64,000 nucleotides of DNA. It comes from Planctomycetota bacterium (GTDB lineage Bacteria; Planctomycetota; Planctomycetia; Pirellulales; Pirellulaceae). The stretch covers positions 1-64,000 of the forward strand of contig CAUJHS010000038.1 of the NCBI GenBank assembly GCA_963204915.1. Reading direction: 5' to 3'. Below the pieces are notes generated by a model. That model did no database searches. It saw nothing but the letters and a program-made list of their open reading frames with translations, and was not told the origin of the DNA. Position 1 is the stretch's first letter. Each line of letters opens with the position of its first letter. A program made the position numbers and the translations under genes. Below are positions 45,930 through 54,518 of the stretch, one piece after another.

Positions 45930-47532
45930 CCGCAGGTACTCCCTCCAGAATGGGCAACGACCCGTGTGGGGCGGGAATCATCGAAGGCGATTGCGGATCG
46001 GGATACCGATACGTTTTCCCCTCGAAGTTACGCAACACGAGGAAATCGTCTTCGCGCCCCACCACGTAATTGGGTTGGAGCGGAATTTTTCCGCCGCCGC
46101 CGGGAGCATCGATCACGTATGTCGGTACGGCGTAACCGGTGGTGTGACCGCGTAAGCCTTCAATGATTTCCAGACCTTTTTCCACAGGAGTTCGGAAATG
46201 CGACGAACCGCTAATCGGATCGCATTGATACAAGTAGTAGGGCCGCACTCGCATTTTGAGCAGCCGATGCACCAGTTGTTTCATGGTGTCAACGTTGTCG
46301 TTCACACCCTTCAGCAACACCGTTTGCGAACCGAGCGGGATGCCTGAGTCGGAAAGACGCCCGCAAGCTTTGGCCGACTCCGGTGTGCATTCGTCCGGGT
46401 GCAGGAAGTGAATACTCATCCACAAGGGATGATACTTACGAAGCACGCGGCACAACTCGGGCGTCACGCGTTGGGGCAAAACGGCGGGCATTTTGGTGCC
46501 GATGCGCACGAACTCGATGTGCCGGATCGACCGTAGGCGATGCAGAATCCAATCGAGTTTGTCGTCGCTCAAGGCAAGCGGATCACCGCCGGAAATCAGC
46601 ACGTCGCGCACTTGAGTGGCTTTTTCGAGATAGTCGAAAATCGCCGCGAGGCGCGCTTCATTGGGGACGATTTCGCCGTGACCAACAACGCGCGAGCGCG
46701 TGCAATACCGGCAATACGTGGAGCAAAAATCGAGCGGCAACAGCAACACCCGATCGGGATACCGATGCACCAGGCCTGGCACAGGGCTGTGGCCATCTTC
46801 ACCAAGGGGGTCGTCGGCTTCTCCCGCGGTGCGCGTAAACTCGCTCGTGGTAGGTATGACCGTTTTGCGAAGCGGTTGCTGAGGGTCTTCCGCGTCAAGC
46901 AAGCTGAGGTAATACGGCGTCACGCCGACAGGCAACATGGTGCCGCCGCGAACCAGCGCGTCGCGTTCCGTTTCGGAAAGCGTCACCATGCGTTCGAATT
47001 GTTCCAACGTCCGAATGCGATGGCGCGACTGCCAGCGCCAATCATTCCACTCGCGGTCTGTGGCCGCAGGAAAAAATCGTTTCCGCCAAGCGCGCGTCCG
47101 GGGGTTACAACCGCGGCCGCGCGGAGCCGAAGGCAGCGTGATCGCCGGCAGTTGGCTGGAGCGGGTGGATTTGGAATTCAGCGCGATGGGCCCAAGCCCG
47201 TTGGCTAAAGCAGAGTGGCCTAATTCGCCGCCATTTCCATTGGCCAGCGAGTGCCCGTTCGTGCTTCCTTGCGACGAGTTTCCAGTACCGGTGATGGCGC
47301 GCCCATTGCCCTTCGCGGCCCGCCCGTTCGGTTTGGTTTTGCTTCCTGAAGATCGCCCGTTCTTGCGGGTAGTGGGCGAGGGAGTCGTTCCGTTTTCACT
47401 GCCCGGCGGCGAGAGTGTCAAGGTTAAGCGAGCAATTGTAGCAGCATGACTCGAACTCGGATCCTCGGCGCCGTCGGGAGGCTCATCTGCCGCGTCGGCG
47501 CGTCCACACTCGTCGCTATTACCACTGTTCAT
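45922..47532 (-). CDS. kamA: KamA-family radical SAM lysine 2,3-aminomutase-like enzyme with N-terminal extension
   Basis: 536 residues. Residues 146 on match lysine 2,3-aminomutase, which moves the alpha-amino group of L-lysine to C3 using S-adenosylmethionine, a 4Fe-4S cluster and PLP. Cluster cysteines 270, 274 and 277 are in a CxxxCxxC; Arg279 (binds the carboxylate), Asp438 and Asp475 (bind the epsilon-amino group) and Lys482 (PLP) all sit exactly 145 residues after Cys125/129/132, Arg134, Asp293, Asp330 and Lys337 of the Clostridium subterminale enzyme. Glutamate aminomutase differs at the two aspartates. The first 145 residues are low-complexity (Gly, Asn, Ser, Ala, Thr). AAGGGG lies about five bases before the ATG, supporting this start. 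First gene of the five-gene operon. Confidence 0.9.
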   Translation of the reverse strand: MNSGNSDECGRADAADEPPDGAEDPSSSHAATIARLTLTLSPPGSENGTTPSPTTRKNGRSSGSKTKPNGRAAKGNGRAITGTGNSSQGSTNGHSLANGNGGELGHSALANGLGPIALNSKSTRSSQLPAITLPSAPRGRGCNPRTRAWRKRFFPAATDREWNDWRWQSRHRIRTLEQFERMVTLSETERDALVRGGTMLPVGVTPYYLSLLDAEDPQQPLRKTVIPTTSEFTRTAGEADDPLGEDGHSPVPGLVHRYPDRVLLLPLDFCSTYCRYCTRSRVVGHGEIVPNEARLAAIFDYLEKATQVRDVLISGGDPLALSDDKLDWILHRLRSIRHIEFVRIGTKMPAVLPQRVTPELCRVLRKYHPLWMSIHFLHPDECTPESAKACGRLSDSGIPLGSQTVLLKGVNDNVDTMKQLVHRLLKMRVRPYYLYQCDPISGSSHFRTPVEKGLEIIEGLRGHTTGYAVPTYVIDAPGGGGKIPLQPNYVVGREDDFLVLRNFEGKTYRYPDPQSPSMIPAPHGSLPILEGVPADV

Positions 47533-47885
47533 CGGTTCCCCTTCAAAATGGAGTTTGCCAGAAACCTGGAGCGTCCAGGTCTCGCCGCAGTGTGGCTGCA
47601 GCGAGGCGCGGGCGCGGAGGGGGGTTTGTGGCAGTTTGGCAACCGCATTTCGCCTGCATGGAGCATGTATCGTGCCAAAATGTTGACCGCTTGGTTCGCA
47701 ATTCTTCCTTTTTCAGCGATTGGCGGATTTTTGGCCAGAGACAACTCCGTTGACTTGGCGGCGGATTGCTGAGGACAATGCGTCCCCGGATTGCGCATGA
47801 TTAAACACTCGTTTTTGAGAACGTCAAGGTCAACCTGCGCGATTTTCCAAAAGTAGGCAATTTTGCCGCATTTTCATGGCGCCCT
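47533..47885. other. divergent region between kamA operon and MFS gene
   Basis: No gene is supported. It must hold the promoter of the aminomutase operon (minus strand) and that of the transporter at 47886. A small inverted repeat GGCAA-TT-TTGCC lies near 47857-47868, just before the transporter start. Confidence 0.4.
47750..47779 (+). promoter_or_regulatory. possible sigma70 promoter for the MFS/BT1 gene
   Basis: TTGACT (47750-47755) and GACAAT (47774-47779), 18 bases apart, lie about 107 bases before the ATG at 47886. The -35 is good, the -10 weak. Confidence 0.3.
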
Positions 47886-49151
47886 ATGAACACGCCGCTC
47901 CCTCCCACTTTGTCAGCTCGTCGCCAGAAATTGGAAACGGTCGGACTCCTGCTGCTTTTTGGAACGATGTACTTTGTTCAGGGTGTGGCCGAGCCGACCG
48001 AAGGACTGATTGCGCAGCCGGTACGTTCGCTGTTGCGTCGGTGGGAGTATTCAACCTTTGCGATTTCGACGTTTAGTTTCCTGCTGGCGCTGCCGTGGGT
48101 CTTTAAACCGATTTACGGGCTGCTGACCGACTTTGTACCCCTATGCGGAACGCGCCGACGCAGCTATTTGCTGCTGACGACCGGCGTCACCGTGCTCGGC
48201 CTGTTGTTGCTTTACACGATCCCCGCGGCGCGCGGCCAGCATACCCTCCTCTTGCTGCTGTTGGTGGCGCCAACCATCGGCGTCGCCTTTGGCGATGTGG
48301 TGGTCGATGGCCTGATGGTCGAGAAAGGACAGCCGCGCGGACTCACCGGCCGCTTGCAATCGGTTCAGTGGGCTGCGATGTACGCCGCCACCATGCTCGC
48401 GGGTTGGCTTGGCGGATATCTCAGTCATCACAACCACCAACAACTCGGGTTTCTCCTATGTGCGGGTGCAACGCTCATTACGTTTTTCCTCGCGTGGTTT
48501 TTCGTCCGTGAAGAACGGCAAGTCGCCTCGGCTGGTGCGTTGCAAACCGCCGCACGCGAACTGGGCGGCGCCGCCAGAACGCCGGCGGTCGGCGTCGCGG
48601 CATTGTTTCTTTTGCTGTGGAATTTCAACCCCTTTAGTGCTTCCGTGCTGGAGAACCATATGACGCGCTCCTTGGGTATGAGCGAGCAATTCACCGGTTG
48701 GACCGTGGTGCTTTTGTCGGCCGGCGCCATCGCGGGAAGCCTGGCGTACGGGTTGTATTGTCGGAGAGTTTCGTTGCAAGGTTTGTTTCATGGAGCGGTT
48801 TTGGCAGGTATTTTGAGCACTTTGGCGTATTGGGGGTTGAAGGACCAAATGTCGGCTTCGATCATTAGCGCGATCGTCGGATTCACATACATGTCGGGAA
48901 GTCTTGTGCAGTTGGACCTGGCCGCGCGAGCCTGCCCTGCGTCCGCGGCCGGTACAACGTTCGCCCTGCTCATGGGCTTGTCGAATTTGAGTCTGATGTT
49001 GTCGGCCTTGGTAGGCGGTTATTTGTACGATTCTTGGTCAACGGAATGGGGAACTACCAATGCATTCAATGCGCTGGTGGGTTTCGGCGCCATGACCACC
49101 AGCGCCTGTTGGCTGCTAACCCCCGCGATTCGCCGTATCACCGCGTCCTGA
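47886..49151 (+). CDS. MFS transporter of folate-biopterin (BT1) type
   Basis: 421 residues with 12 helices. The N-terminal QGVAEPTEGLIAQPVRSLLR and FKPIYGLLTDFVPLCGTRRR, and especially GVAFGDVVVDGLMVEKGQ in helix 4-5, follow the folate-biopterin transporter family, which sits within the MFS fold. Some family members carry folates or pterins; the bacterial ones are largely untested. It is divergent from the aminomutase operon; export or uptake of that pathway's compound is conceivable but not supported by sequence. Confidence 0.78.
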   Translation: MNTPLPPTLSARRQKLETVGLLLLFGTMYFVQGVAEPTEGLIAQPVRSLLRRWEYSTFAISTFSFLLALPWVFKPIYGLLTDFVPLCGTRRRSYLLLTTGVTVLGLLLLYTIPAARGQHTLLLLLLVAPTIGVAFGDVVVDGLMVEKGQPRGLTGRLQSVQWAAMYAATMLAGWLGGYLSHHNHQQLGFLLCAGATLITFFLAWFFVREERQVASAGALQTAARELGGAARTPAVGVAALFLLLWNFNPFSASVLENHMTRSLGMSEQFTGWTVVLLSAGAIAGSLAYGLYCRRVSLQGLFHGAVLAGILSTLAYWGLKDQMSASIISAIVGFTYMSGSLVQLDLAARACPASAAGTTFALLMGLSNLSLMLSALVGGYLYDSWSTEWGTTNAFNALVGFGAMTTSACWLLTPAIRRITAS

Positions 49152-49271
49152 CGCGCCGTCGCATGGGGAGTCTTGGGCGGCTTGACAGTTCCCTGTCGGT
49201 TCGGCTCTGCTGGCGGGCGTTCGCGGCCAACTCGCCCTCGTATTTCAGAAAGCCGTTGTGGACCAAGCACG

Positions 49272-49934
49272 ATGCAACACGTCTCTATCGCGGCCGTCGC
49301 GTTCGACTTAGACGGCCTGATGTTCAATACCGAAACGTTGTATTTCGAGGTGGGTGACGAGCTTCTGCGCCGTCGAGGCAAACGCCTGACGCAGGAATTG
49401 CTCGATCAAATGATGGGCCGCCCCGGTCGCGTTTCGCTGCAAACGATGATCGACTTCCACGCGCTAACCGATACGGTGAGCGGCCTCCAGCAAGAGACCG
49501 ACGAAATCTTCTCCGCCCTTCTGCCGCACAAACTTCAGCCGATGCCCGGTTTGATGAACCTGCTTCAAGCGCTGGAAGACGCCGGCATTCCCAAAGCCAT
49601 CGCCACGAGTAGCCGCCGCATTTTTCTGGACAAGCTGTTGACACCTTTCCAATTGGCGCCGCGTTTTGCGTTTTTTCTCACGGCCGAGGATGTAGAACAC
49701 GGTAAACCGCATCCGGAAATCTACCGGAAGGCGGCGGAGCGATTCGGCGTACATCCTTCGCAAATGCTCGTCTTGGAAGACAGCGCCGCGGGGTGCCAAT
49801 CGGCGGCGGCGGCTGGGGCGTACGCCGTGGCGGTACCTGGCGACCACAGCCGTCATCACTGTTTTGACGGCGCTGCGCTCCGCGGCGAGACGCTCGCGGA
49901 CCATGCCATTTACCAGCTTCTTGGTTTGGCTTGA
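49272..49934 (+). CDS. HAD-family phosphatase / beta-phosphoglucomutase-like
   Basis: 220 residues. All four HAD motifs are present: I, FDLDGLMFNTE with nucleophile Asp12 and acid/base Asp14; II, ATSSR; III, KPHPEIY; IV, LEDSAAGC. The helical cap between residues 18 and 85 and the DGLMFNTE pattern fit the beta-phosphoglucomutase/sugar-phosphatase group. The ORF opens earlier (49173), but ATG 49272 puts motif I at the usual distance from the start. The next gene is another HAD-fold protein with altered motifs. Confidence 0.85.
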   Translation: MQHVSIAAVAFDLDGLMFNTETLYFEVGDELLRRRGKRLTQELLDQMMGRPGRVSLQTMIDFHALTDTVSGLQQETDEIFSALLPHKLQPMPGLMNLLQALEDAGIPKAIATSSRRIFLDKLLTPFQLAPRFAFFLTAEDVEHGKPHPEIYRKAAERFGVHPSQMLVLEDSAAGCQSAAAAGAYAVAVPGDHSRHHCFDGAALRGETLADHAIYQLLGLA

Positions 49935-50098
49935 CCTGCCGGCAACCGTGGTGCTACATTTTCACTTCCACACGACGTGGACTCGACCCTCGGGCCGAGT
50001 GGTCCTCCTTCCCAGGCGATTGCGGGCTCATGCTGGGAAGCTCGGCGACGCAGGATTCCGTCGCTCCGGACCAACGTGTTGAAGGGACGCAATCAATC

Positions 50099-50917
50099 AT
50101 GAATTCGGTGCTGCCTTACGACTCGTCGGCGGAGCGTTCGCCTTCGAATTCGCCCCGCACGTTTCCTATTCGCGCATTAGGTTCCGGCGGCGCGGCGTCG
50201 CCCGAACTGCCGCCGATCAAGGCGATTCTGTTCGATCCGGAAAACGTGTTCTACGATGACACACTTTGGAGACGTTGGCTCAGGCAACTTCTCTTACGCA
50301 TGGGGACCCCGGCGCCGTTTCCCGAGTTTTTTTCGCGGTGGGACCTGCATTTTCGCAAAGAAGTTGATCTCGGCCTGCGCGATTATTGGGACGTTTTGCG
50401 AGACTTTCTGCTCGACGCCGGACTGGCGGACCGACAAATTGACGAGGTATTTTGCGCCGGAGTCTGCCGCAAACAGCGATTCGAGTCAGGCCGCCGCTGT
50501 TTGCCGGGCGTGAATGAGACCCTTCGGCAACTTAGTTCTGCGCGGGTGGGGCTTTATGTGCTGGCGAATACCCCCTGCAAAGCGGAGGCGTTAGGTTCGC
50601 AACTGGCAGAGATGGGCGTGAATGCGAAATTCCATGGCATGGCGACCTCGCGCGATGTCGGCCATGTGATGCCGCAACACGCGTTTTTCCGCGACGCCGT
50701 AACACAGTTCGATTTAGATCCTCACGCGACCGCGTTTGTCGGTAGTGATCCGCTTCGGCTCAGGGGCGCTGCTCGTTTGGGTCTGACCACCATCGCGTAT
50801 AACGTCGCTTCTGACGACTGCGCAAGGTTTACGCTGGAAAGATTGAGCGAACTTCCCCGTCTTCTGGCGAATGATCCAACGCCGTCAAGCGATGTTGGCA
50901 TACGGCGTGTTGGTTAG
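50099..50917 (+). CDS. HAD-fold protein with degenerate catalytic motifs
   Basis: 272 residues from ATG 50099 (GAAGGGA upstream; the longer frame to 49931 overlaps the previous gene). A 40-residue unstructured leader precedes the HAD core. Motif I is FDPENVFYDD: nucleophile Asp46 is kept, but the acid/base Asp two residues on is Glu48. Motif II (VLANTP) lacks a clear Ser/Thr next to Asn, and motif III has VMPQHAF, Met where the conserved Lys belongs. FVGSDPLRLRGAARLGLTTI is a recognisable motif IV. It is probably a weak or non-catalytic HAD protein. It may have arisen from its upstream neighbour, but the similarity is low. Confidence 0.75.
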   Translation: MNSVLPYDSSAERSPSNSPRTFPIRALGSGGAASPELPPIKAILFDPENVFYDDTLWRRWLRQLLLRMGTPAPFPEFFSRWDLHFRKEVDLGLRDYWDVLRDFLLDAGLADRQIDEVFCAGVCRKQRFESGRRCLPGVNETLRQLSSARVGLYVLANTPCKAEALGSQLAEMGVNAKFHGMATSRDVGHVMPQHAFFRDAVTQFDLDPHATAFVGSDPLRLRGAARLGLTTIAYNVASDDCARFTLERLSELPRLLANDPTPSSDVGIRRVG

Positions 50918-51051
50918 CCGGAAAAGTCGCGCAATTCCCTGCGATTGCTCTAAAGCTCCTCTCTTGATTTGCCGATTCCTGCGATAGAAACGATTCTGCC
51001 AACGGCGAGAGGCCGCGCAGACGGCATTGTTCAAGAGAGGAACCATCCCCC

Positions 51052-51444
51052 ATGGGCCGTTACCGTTTTGGTTGGGCGCTCTACGCTGGACTGGCGCTAA
51101 GTTCGGCAGGGTGCACCATGTGCGCGCAAACCCCCGAGGATTATTCCTACGCAGCCTATGGCGGATTAGTGCAGCGGGCCGACATGGTGCACGGACGCGT
51201 TGGTTCCGCCTTCGCGCCCGCCGAAGGCGTGCCTGGTCCGGTGCATGAGCACGGCGTCATTGAAAACGGCGTGATTGAACATGGCGTCCCGGGGCACGCA
51301 GCGCCCTACGAAGGCCCTGTTCTTTTAGAGCCAGAAGCCGCCGAAGGAGCCTCCGCGCGCTTGACGGATACGGCGAGCCATCATTCGCACGCCGCCGCAA
51401 AGGCGTTCGATCCCGGTGATATTCTCTCGTCGGCAACACGATGA
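51052..51444 (+). CDS. small planctomycete-type lipoprotein
   Basis: 130 residues. LALSSAGCTMCAQ is a lipobox-type signal (Cys21 would be acylated). The next stretch TPEDYSYAAYGG and RVGSAFAPAEG resembles small surface lipoproteins common in this phylum. The middle has a short repeat (GVIENGVIEHGVPGH), Glu/Gly/Pro-rich. AGAGAGG lies before ATG 51052. The last 64 bases overlap the 3' end of csrA on the other strand, so at least the tail should be treated with caution. Function unknown. Confidence 0.65.
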   Translation: MGRYRFGWALYAGLALSSAGCTMCAQTPEDYSYAAYGGLVQRADMVHGRVGSAFAPAEGVPGPVHEHGVIENGVIEHGVPGHAAPYEGPVLLEPEAAEGASARLTDTASHHSHAAAKAFDPGDILSSATR

Positions 51445-51638
51445 CGCCGTAACTGCGGGTCGTCGTTCACTGTGTCGGCGGCGATCGAAAAATCGTCCAA
51501 TTCGCCGCGAACAATCCGCATATCGTCGGGGGCTTCGATGCCAATCGAGACTCGGTTGCCCGAGATGCGGTTGATGACGAGCACCACGTTCTCGCCAATC
51601 TGAATTTTTTCGCCCACTTTGCGGCTTAACACCAACAT
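51381..51638 (-). CDS. csrA: carbon storage regulator CsrA
   Basis: 85 residues. MLVLSRKVGEKIQIG, then VLVINRISGNRVSIGIEAP, is the CsrA fold (five strands), which binds GGA in mRNA leaders and blocks or aids translation. The RNA-binding arginine of the final core (VRGEL, Arg44 region) is present. The normal protein is about 60 residues; this one has a tail of about 25 residues (from about ADTVNDDPQLRRHR on), which overlaps the convergent lipoprotein gene. AAAGGAT is eight bases before the ATG, a usual place for CsrA autoregulation. Targets in this window cannot be stated. Confidence 0.92.
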   Translation of the reverse strand: MLVLSRKVGEKIQIGENVVLVINRISGNRVSIGIEAPDDMRIVRGELDDFSIAADTVNDDPQLRRHRVADERISPGSNAFAAACE

Positions 51639-52052
51639 GACGCGATCCTTTCGTCTGCGGTTGTTTGGCTTTCGATTTTAATGATGTTCCGACTGGCGGC
51701 GTGAACCTGCCGTATCGGCATTCAAGACTCCGTTCGGTCCGGGAAGGAAGCAAATGACGGGCCGAACCTTGAATGATCCAGCAAAAACAACGCGCGGCGG
51801 AGTAATTCGTTGCGTTCTCGTTTCGCTAGTTCCTAAGAACTGCGCTTCTTTACGGTACTTCGCGTCCCAGATTGAGAAATTGGTCTCATCTTGAGAACAA
51901 CTTCGCCGGGAGGCGCGTTGCAATGCCCTTGCGGGCTGCACTGCGAGAAGCCAACTTGGACTTTCTGAAACCGCCGTGCTGCTTCTTGCCGCATCGCCGT
52001 GAGTTCGTTAGTCTGCGCACGTTATCAACTCACCAGTATTTGAAAGTTGATT
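51639..52052. other. region between csrA and TPR gene
   Basis: No gene is supported; open frames on the minus strand across 51678-51941 have no domain or ribosome site. A short inverted repeat GAGA-N6-TCTC lies near 51877-51890. It should hold the divergent promoters of csrA and the TPR protein. Confidence 0.35.
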
Positions 52053-52817
52053 ATGCGCCGACGATCCGTCCTGCTCTGGACTATGGTATGCAGCTGCCTC
52101 GTTTTGGACAGTGCTCATGTCAAAGTAGTTCGCGCGGAAGAAACCGCCCAAGAACTTTTGCAGCGCGCCGCCCAAACGGCAGCGAAGAATCAAAGCGAGG
52201 AAGCTGTCGGATTGCTCACGCGAGCGATCGCCTTCGAGCCGAATCTGGCGGAAGCGTATTACCTGCGCGGTCGAGAAAACTTTCGCCGCAATCAAATTGA
52301 CGCATCGGTGCGCGACTTCGAAAAATTCCTCGAACTGCGGCCCGACCGAAAATCGAGTCTTTGGGAACTCGGCATTTCCTATTACTATGCTGGGAACTTC
52401 GACGCCGGCGCCAAGCAGTTCGAAATGTACCAGACGTTTGACAACAACGACGTGGAAAACGCGGTCTGGCGATTTCTTTGTTCGGCGCCGCAAGTCGGCC
52501 TCGCTGCGGCGCGGGAAGAGTTACTGCCGATTGCAAACGATCCGCGGATTCCCCTGATGGCGATCTATGCCCTCTATCAGGGGCGGAAGACGCCCCACGA
52601 CGTTCTCACGGCGGCCCGCGAGGGCAACCCTCCGCCGGAAGCCCTCAAAACGCGCATGTTCTATGCGCACTTGTACCTGGGCCTGTTCTTCGAAGCGACC
52701 GGCGACCGCGAGGCGGCAAAACCCCATGTGGCCAAAGCCGCTACGGAATACCGCATTAACCATTACATGGGCGATGTCGCTCGCGTGCATCACGAGCGAT
52801 TGACCCAAACCAAGTAA
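52053..52817 (+). CDS. exported TPR-repeat protein
   Basis: 254 residues. ATG 52053 is preferred to an upstream TTG (52047). A basic start MRRRSVLLW and hydrophobic run to about residue 25 make a Sec signal. TPR units follow: AEETAQELLQRAAQTAAKNQ and EEAVGLLTRAIAFEPNLAEA, then YYLRGRENFRRNQIDASVRD, then WELGISYYYAGNFDAGAKQF. The C-terminal half resembles a helical lipoprotein-like fold without recognised repeats. TPRs bind proteins; partner unknown. It converges on the esterase gene. Confidence 0.8.
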   Translation: MRRRSVLLWTMVCSCLVLDSAHVKVVRAEETAQELLQRAAQTAAKNQSEEAVGLLTRAIAFEPNLAEAYYLRGRENFRRNQIDASVRDFEKFLELRPDRKSSLWELGISYYYAGNFDAGAKQFEMYQTFDNNDVENAVWRFLCSAPQVGLAAAREELLPIANDPRIPLMAIYALYQGRKTPHDVLTAAREGNPPPEALKTRMFYAHLYLGLFFEATGDREAAKPHVAKAATEYRINHYMGDVARVHHERLTQTK

Positions 52818-52826
52818 GCGCCCGTT

Positions 52827-54122
52827 TCAGCGGCCAAAGTGTTTGTCGGCGAAGTCCATGTAGGCCTGCCAGTCATAACTGGTTACGTCGTGTTTGCCGG
52901 TGCGAATATGATAGCCAATCGCGCCCATCACGGGTTTATCAATGGGCGGCATTTCGGCGCTCGGCAAACCCTCGGTTCCCAACAGTCGATACACCGGATC
53001 GGCGTGTTTGGCCGCCAGGAATTCGCCGCGCGGATCGGCCCAAAGATCTTCCTGGGCGCTGGCCACGTAAACCGGTCGCGGCGCCATCAAGGCGATGAGT
53101 TCATGCTGATCGACGGGTAACGCATCCTCGTTGTTGTTGTACTTGGTGAAGTTGTCGCAGAACCAATGAGGGAACGAGGTATTGATTCGGGCAACTGTTT
53201 CGCCAAAAGCGCGCCGGCTCAACGCGGCGCCGCCGCATCCCGAGTTGTTGGAAATCACAATCGCAAAGCGTTCATCGGTGGCGCCGGCCCACAGCGATGT
53301 TTTGCCCAGCCGCGAGTGCCCCATCACAGCAACGCGTTTCGCATCGATGTCGCGATCGGTTTCGAAGTAGTCCATTGCGCGGCTCAAGCCCCACGCCCAC
53401 GCCCCGATAGAGCCCCACTCGTCTGCGGCAGGCTTGGTTTGGCCCTCTTTGTAAAACACCGGATGAACGCCGTTTTGAAAACCATCGTCAAAATCAGGGT
53501 CGATATCGCCGTAGTAAATTGTCGCCAAACCGTAACCACGCGCCAGAATCTCTTCGACCGGCCAACGGCTGGCGGCTGAACCGCGCGATGCTTCCGTGGC
53601 CTGATTGTTGGTGATCGCCTTTTCGGGGTTGTTGCGCATCCAGCGCTTGGAGAGCGTAATTTCCGGATCGGGATGAATTGCATGGTTGCCCGCAAAATTC
53701 AAACCCAAGAATACCGGCGTCGGTCCTTGGGCTTTGCTCGGCAAATAGAGCAACAGGTCCATGCATGGCCCTTCCGGATCCTCCGTAAAACGGATGGTGA
53801 CTTCCTTGCGAATGGCGGCGCCGCCGAGAGCTTCGCGATCGACGGACTTGACGTCAAACGACATCTTTTCCGGCCGGCCGGGACTTTTGCCGTATACGTG
53901 CGTCTCAAAGAGCTTGAGCAGTTCGGGACGGCGCTGCGTTCGCCAGACCTCGGCACTCGTAACGCGCTGACCATTCGTCAAAACGAGGGGATCGGGAAGC
54001 TCATACTTGGGAACTTTGGACTCGTCATAATTTGCATCTTTCGGTTGAGCGTTCACGTCGACGCCAAAGACCGCTCCCAGCGCCAGGGCGGGCAGGAAAA
54101 GGCCAGGTCGAAAATTTCGCAT
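52827..54122 (-). CDS. CE15-type glucuronoyl esterase family protein
   Basis: 431 residues with a signal peptide (1-25). An alpha/beta-hydrolase core carries the GxSRxGK motif [11 protein letters not shown] (catalytic Ser, near residue 266), the [18 protein letters not shown] segment, and the catalytic His in [16 protein letters not shown] near 407. This matches carbohydrate esterase family 15, 4-O-methyl-glucuronoyl methylesterases, which break ester bonds between lignin and glucuronoxylan; some bacterial members act on other methyl or acyl esters. GGGAG lies before ATG 54122. It faces the TPR gene with nine bases between stops. Confidence 0.87.
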   Translation of the reverse strand: MRNFRPGLFLPALALGAVFGVDVNAQPKDANYDESKVPKYELPDPLVLTNGQRVTSAEVWRTQRRPELLKLFETHVYGKSPGRPEKMSFDVKSVDREALGGAAIRKEVTIRFTEDPEGPCMDLLLYLPSKAQGPTPVFLGLNFAGNHAIHPDPEITLSKRWMRNNPEKAITNNQATEASRGSAASRWPVEEILARGYGLATIYYGDIDPDFDDGFQNGVHPVFYKEGQTKPAADEWGSIGAWAWGLSRAMDYFETDRDIDAKRVAVMGHSRLGKTSLWAGATDERFAIVISNNSGCGGAALSRRAFGETVARINTSFPHWFCDNFTKYNNNEDALPVDQHELIALMAPRPVYVASAQEDLWADPRGEFLAAKHADPVYRLLGTEGLPSAEMPPIDKPVMGAIGYHIRTGKHDVTSYDWQAYMDFADKHFGR

Positions 54123-54518
54123 AACGTGTGATCTCCCTTGCTAATGGAAGGCCCAGAACCCGGAGGAGGACAAACTCTCGCCATGGTTTCCCGAACGAAG
54201 GGCAAACCGAATGCATCTAACGTAAGCAGTTTCCCGATGAATTCAATCACATGACCAAGGCGATAAATAAGGAACCGAGCTGCGGTGAAGGCCAAGAACG
54301 TCGGCCGATAATCCCCCTAAATAGTGGCAGTGACTTGCATCATTTGGACAAGCGGAGCATCATATTTAAAGGAAAATTCGACGTGAGCGGTACATTTTGA
54401 CGCAATACGCACACCGGGCCGGCAGCACTGTTGCGTTTTTTGTGGCGTCCCACCATCCCTCTCTTCTTGCGTAGGCTGCGCGAAAGCGGGCGAGATCAAG
54501 AGACACAGGACTTGATTT
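54123..54518. other. divergent region between esterase and dockerin-bearing gene
   Basis: No gene supported; minus-strand frames overlapping 54317-54942 are shadows. A loosely AT-rich part near 54350-54380 may hold a promoter. AGGA lies about eight bases before the ATG at 54519. Confidence 0.35.

Noticed and set aside
45922-47532. Aminomutase as EpmB (EF-P lysine modification)
   Set aside because: No efp or epmA gene is near, and both substrate-binding aspartates of free-lysine aminomutases are present, so a small-molecule pathway fits better.
51678-51941. Minus-strand frame upstream of csrA
   Set aside because: No domain, no ribosome site, no signal peptide; it overlaps the csrA promoter region.
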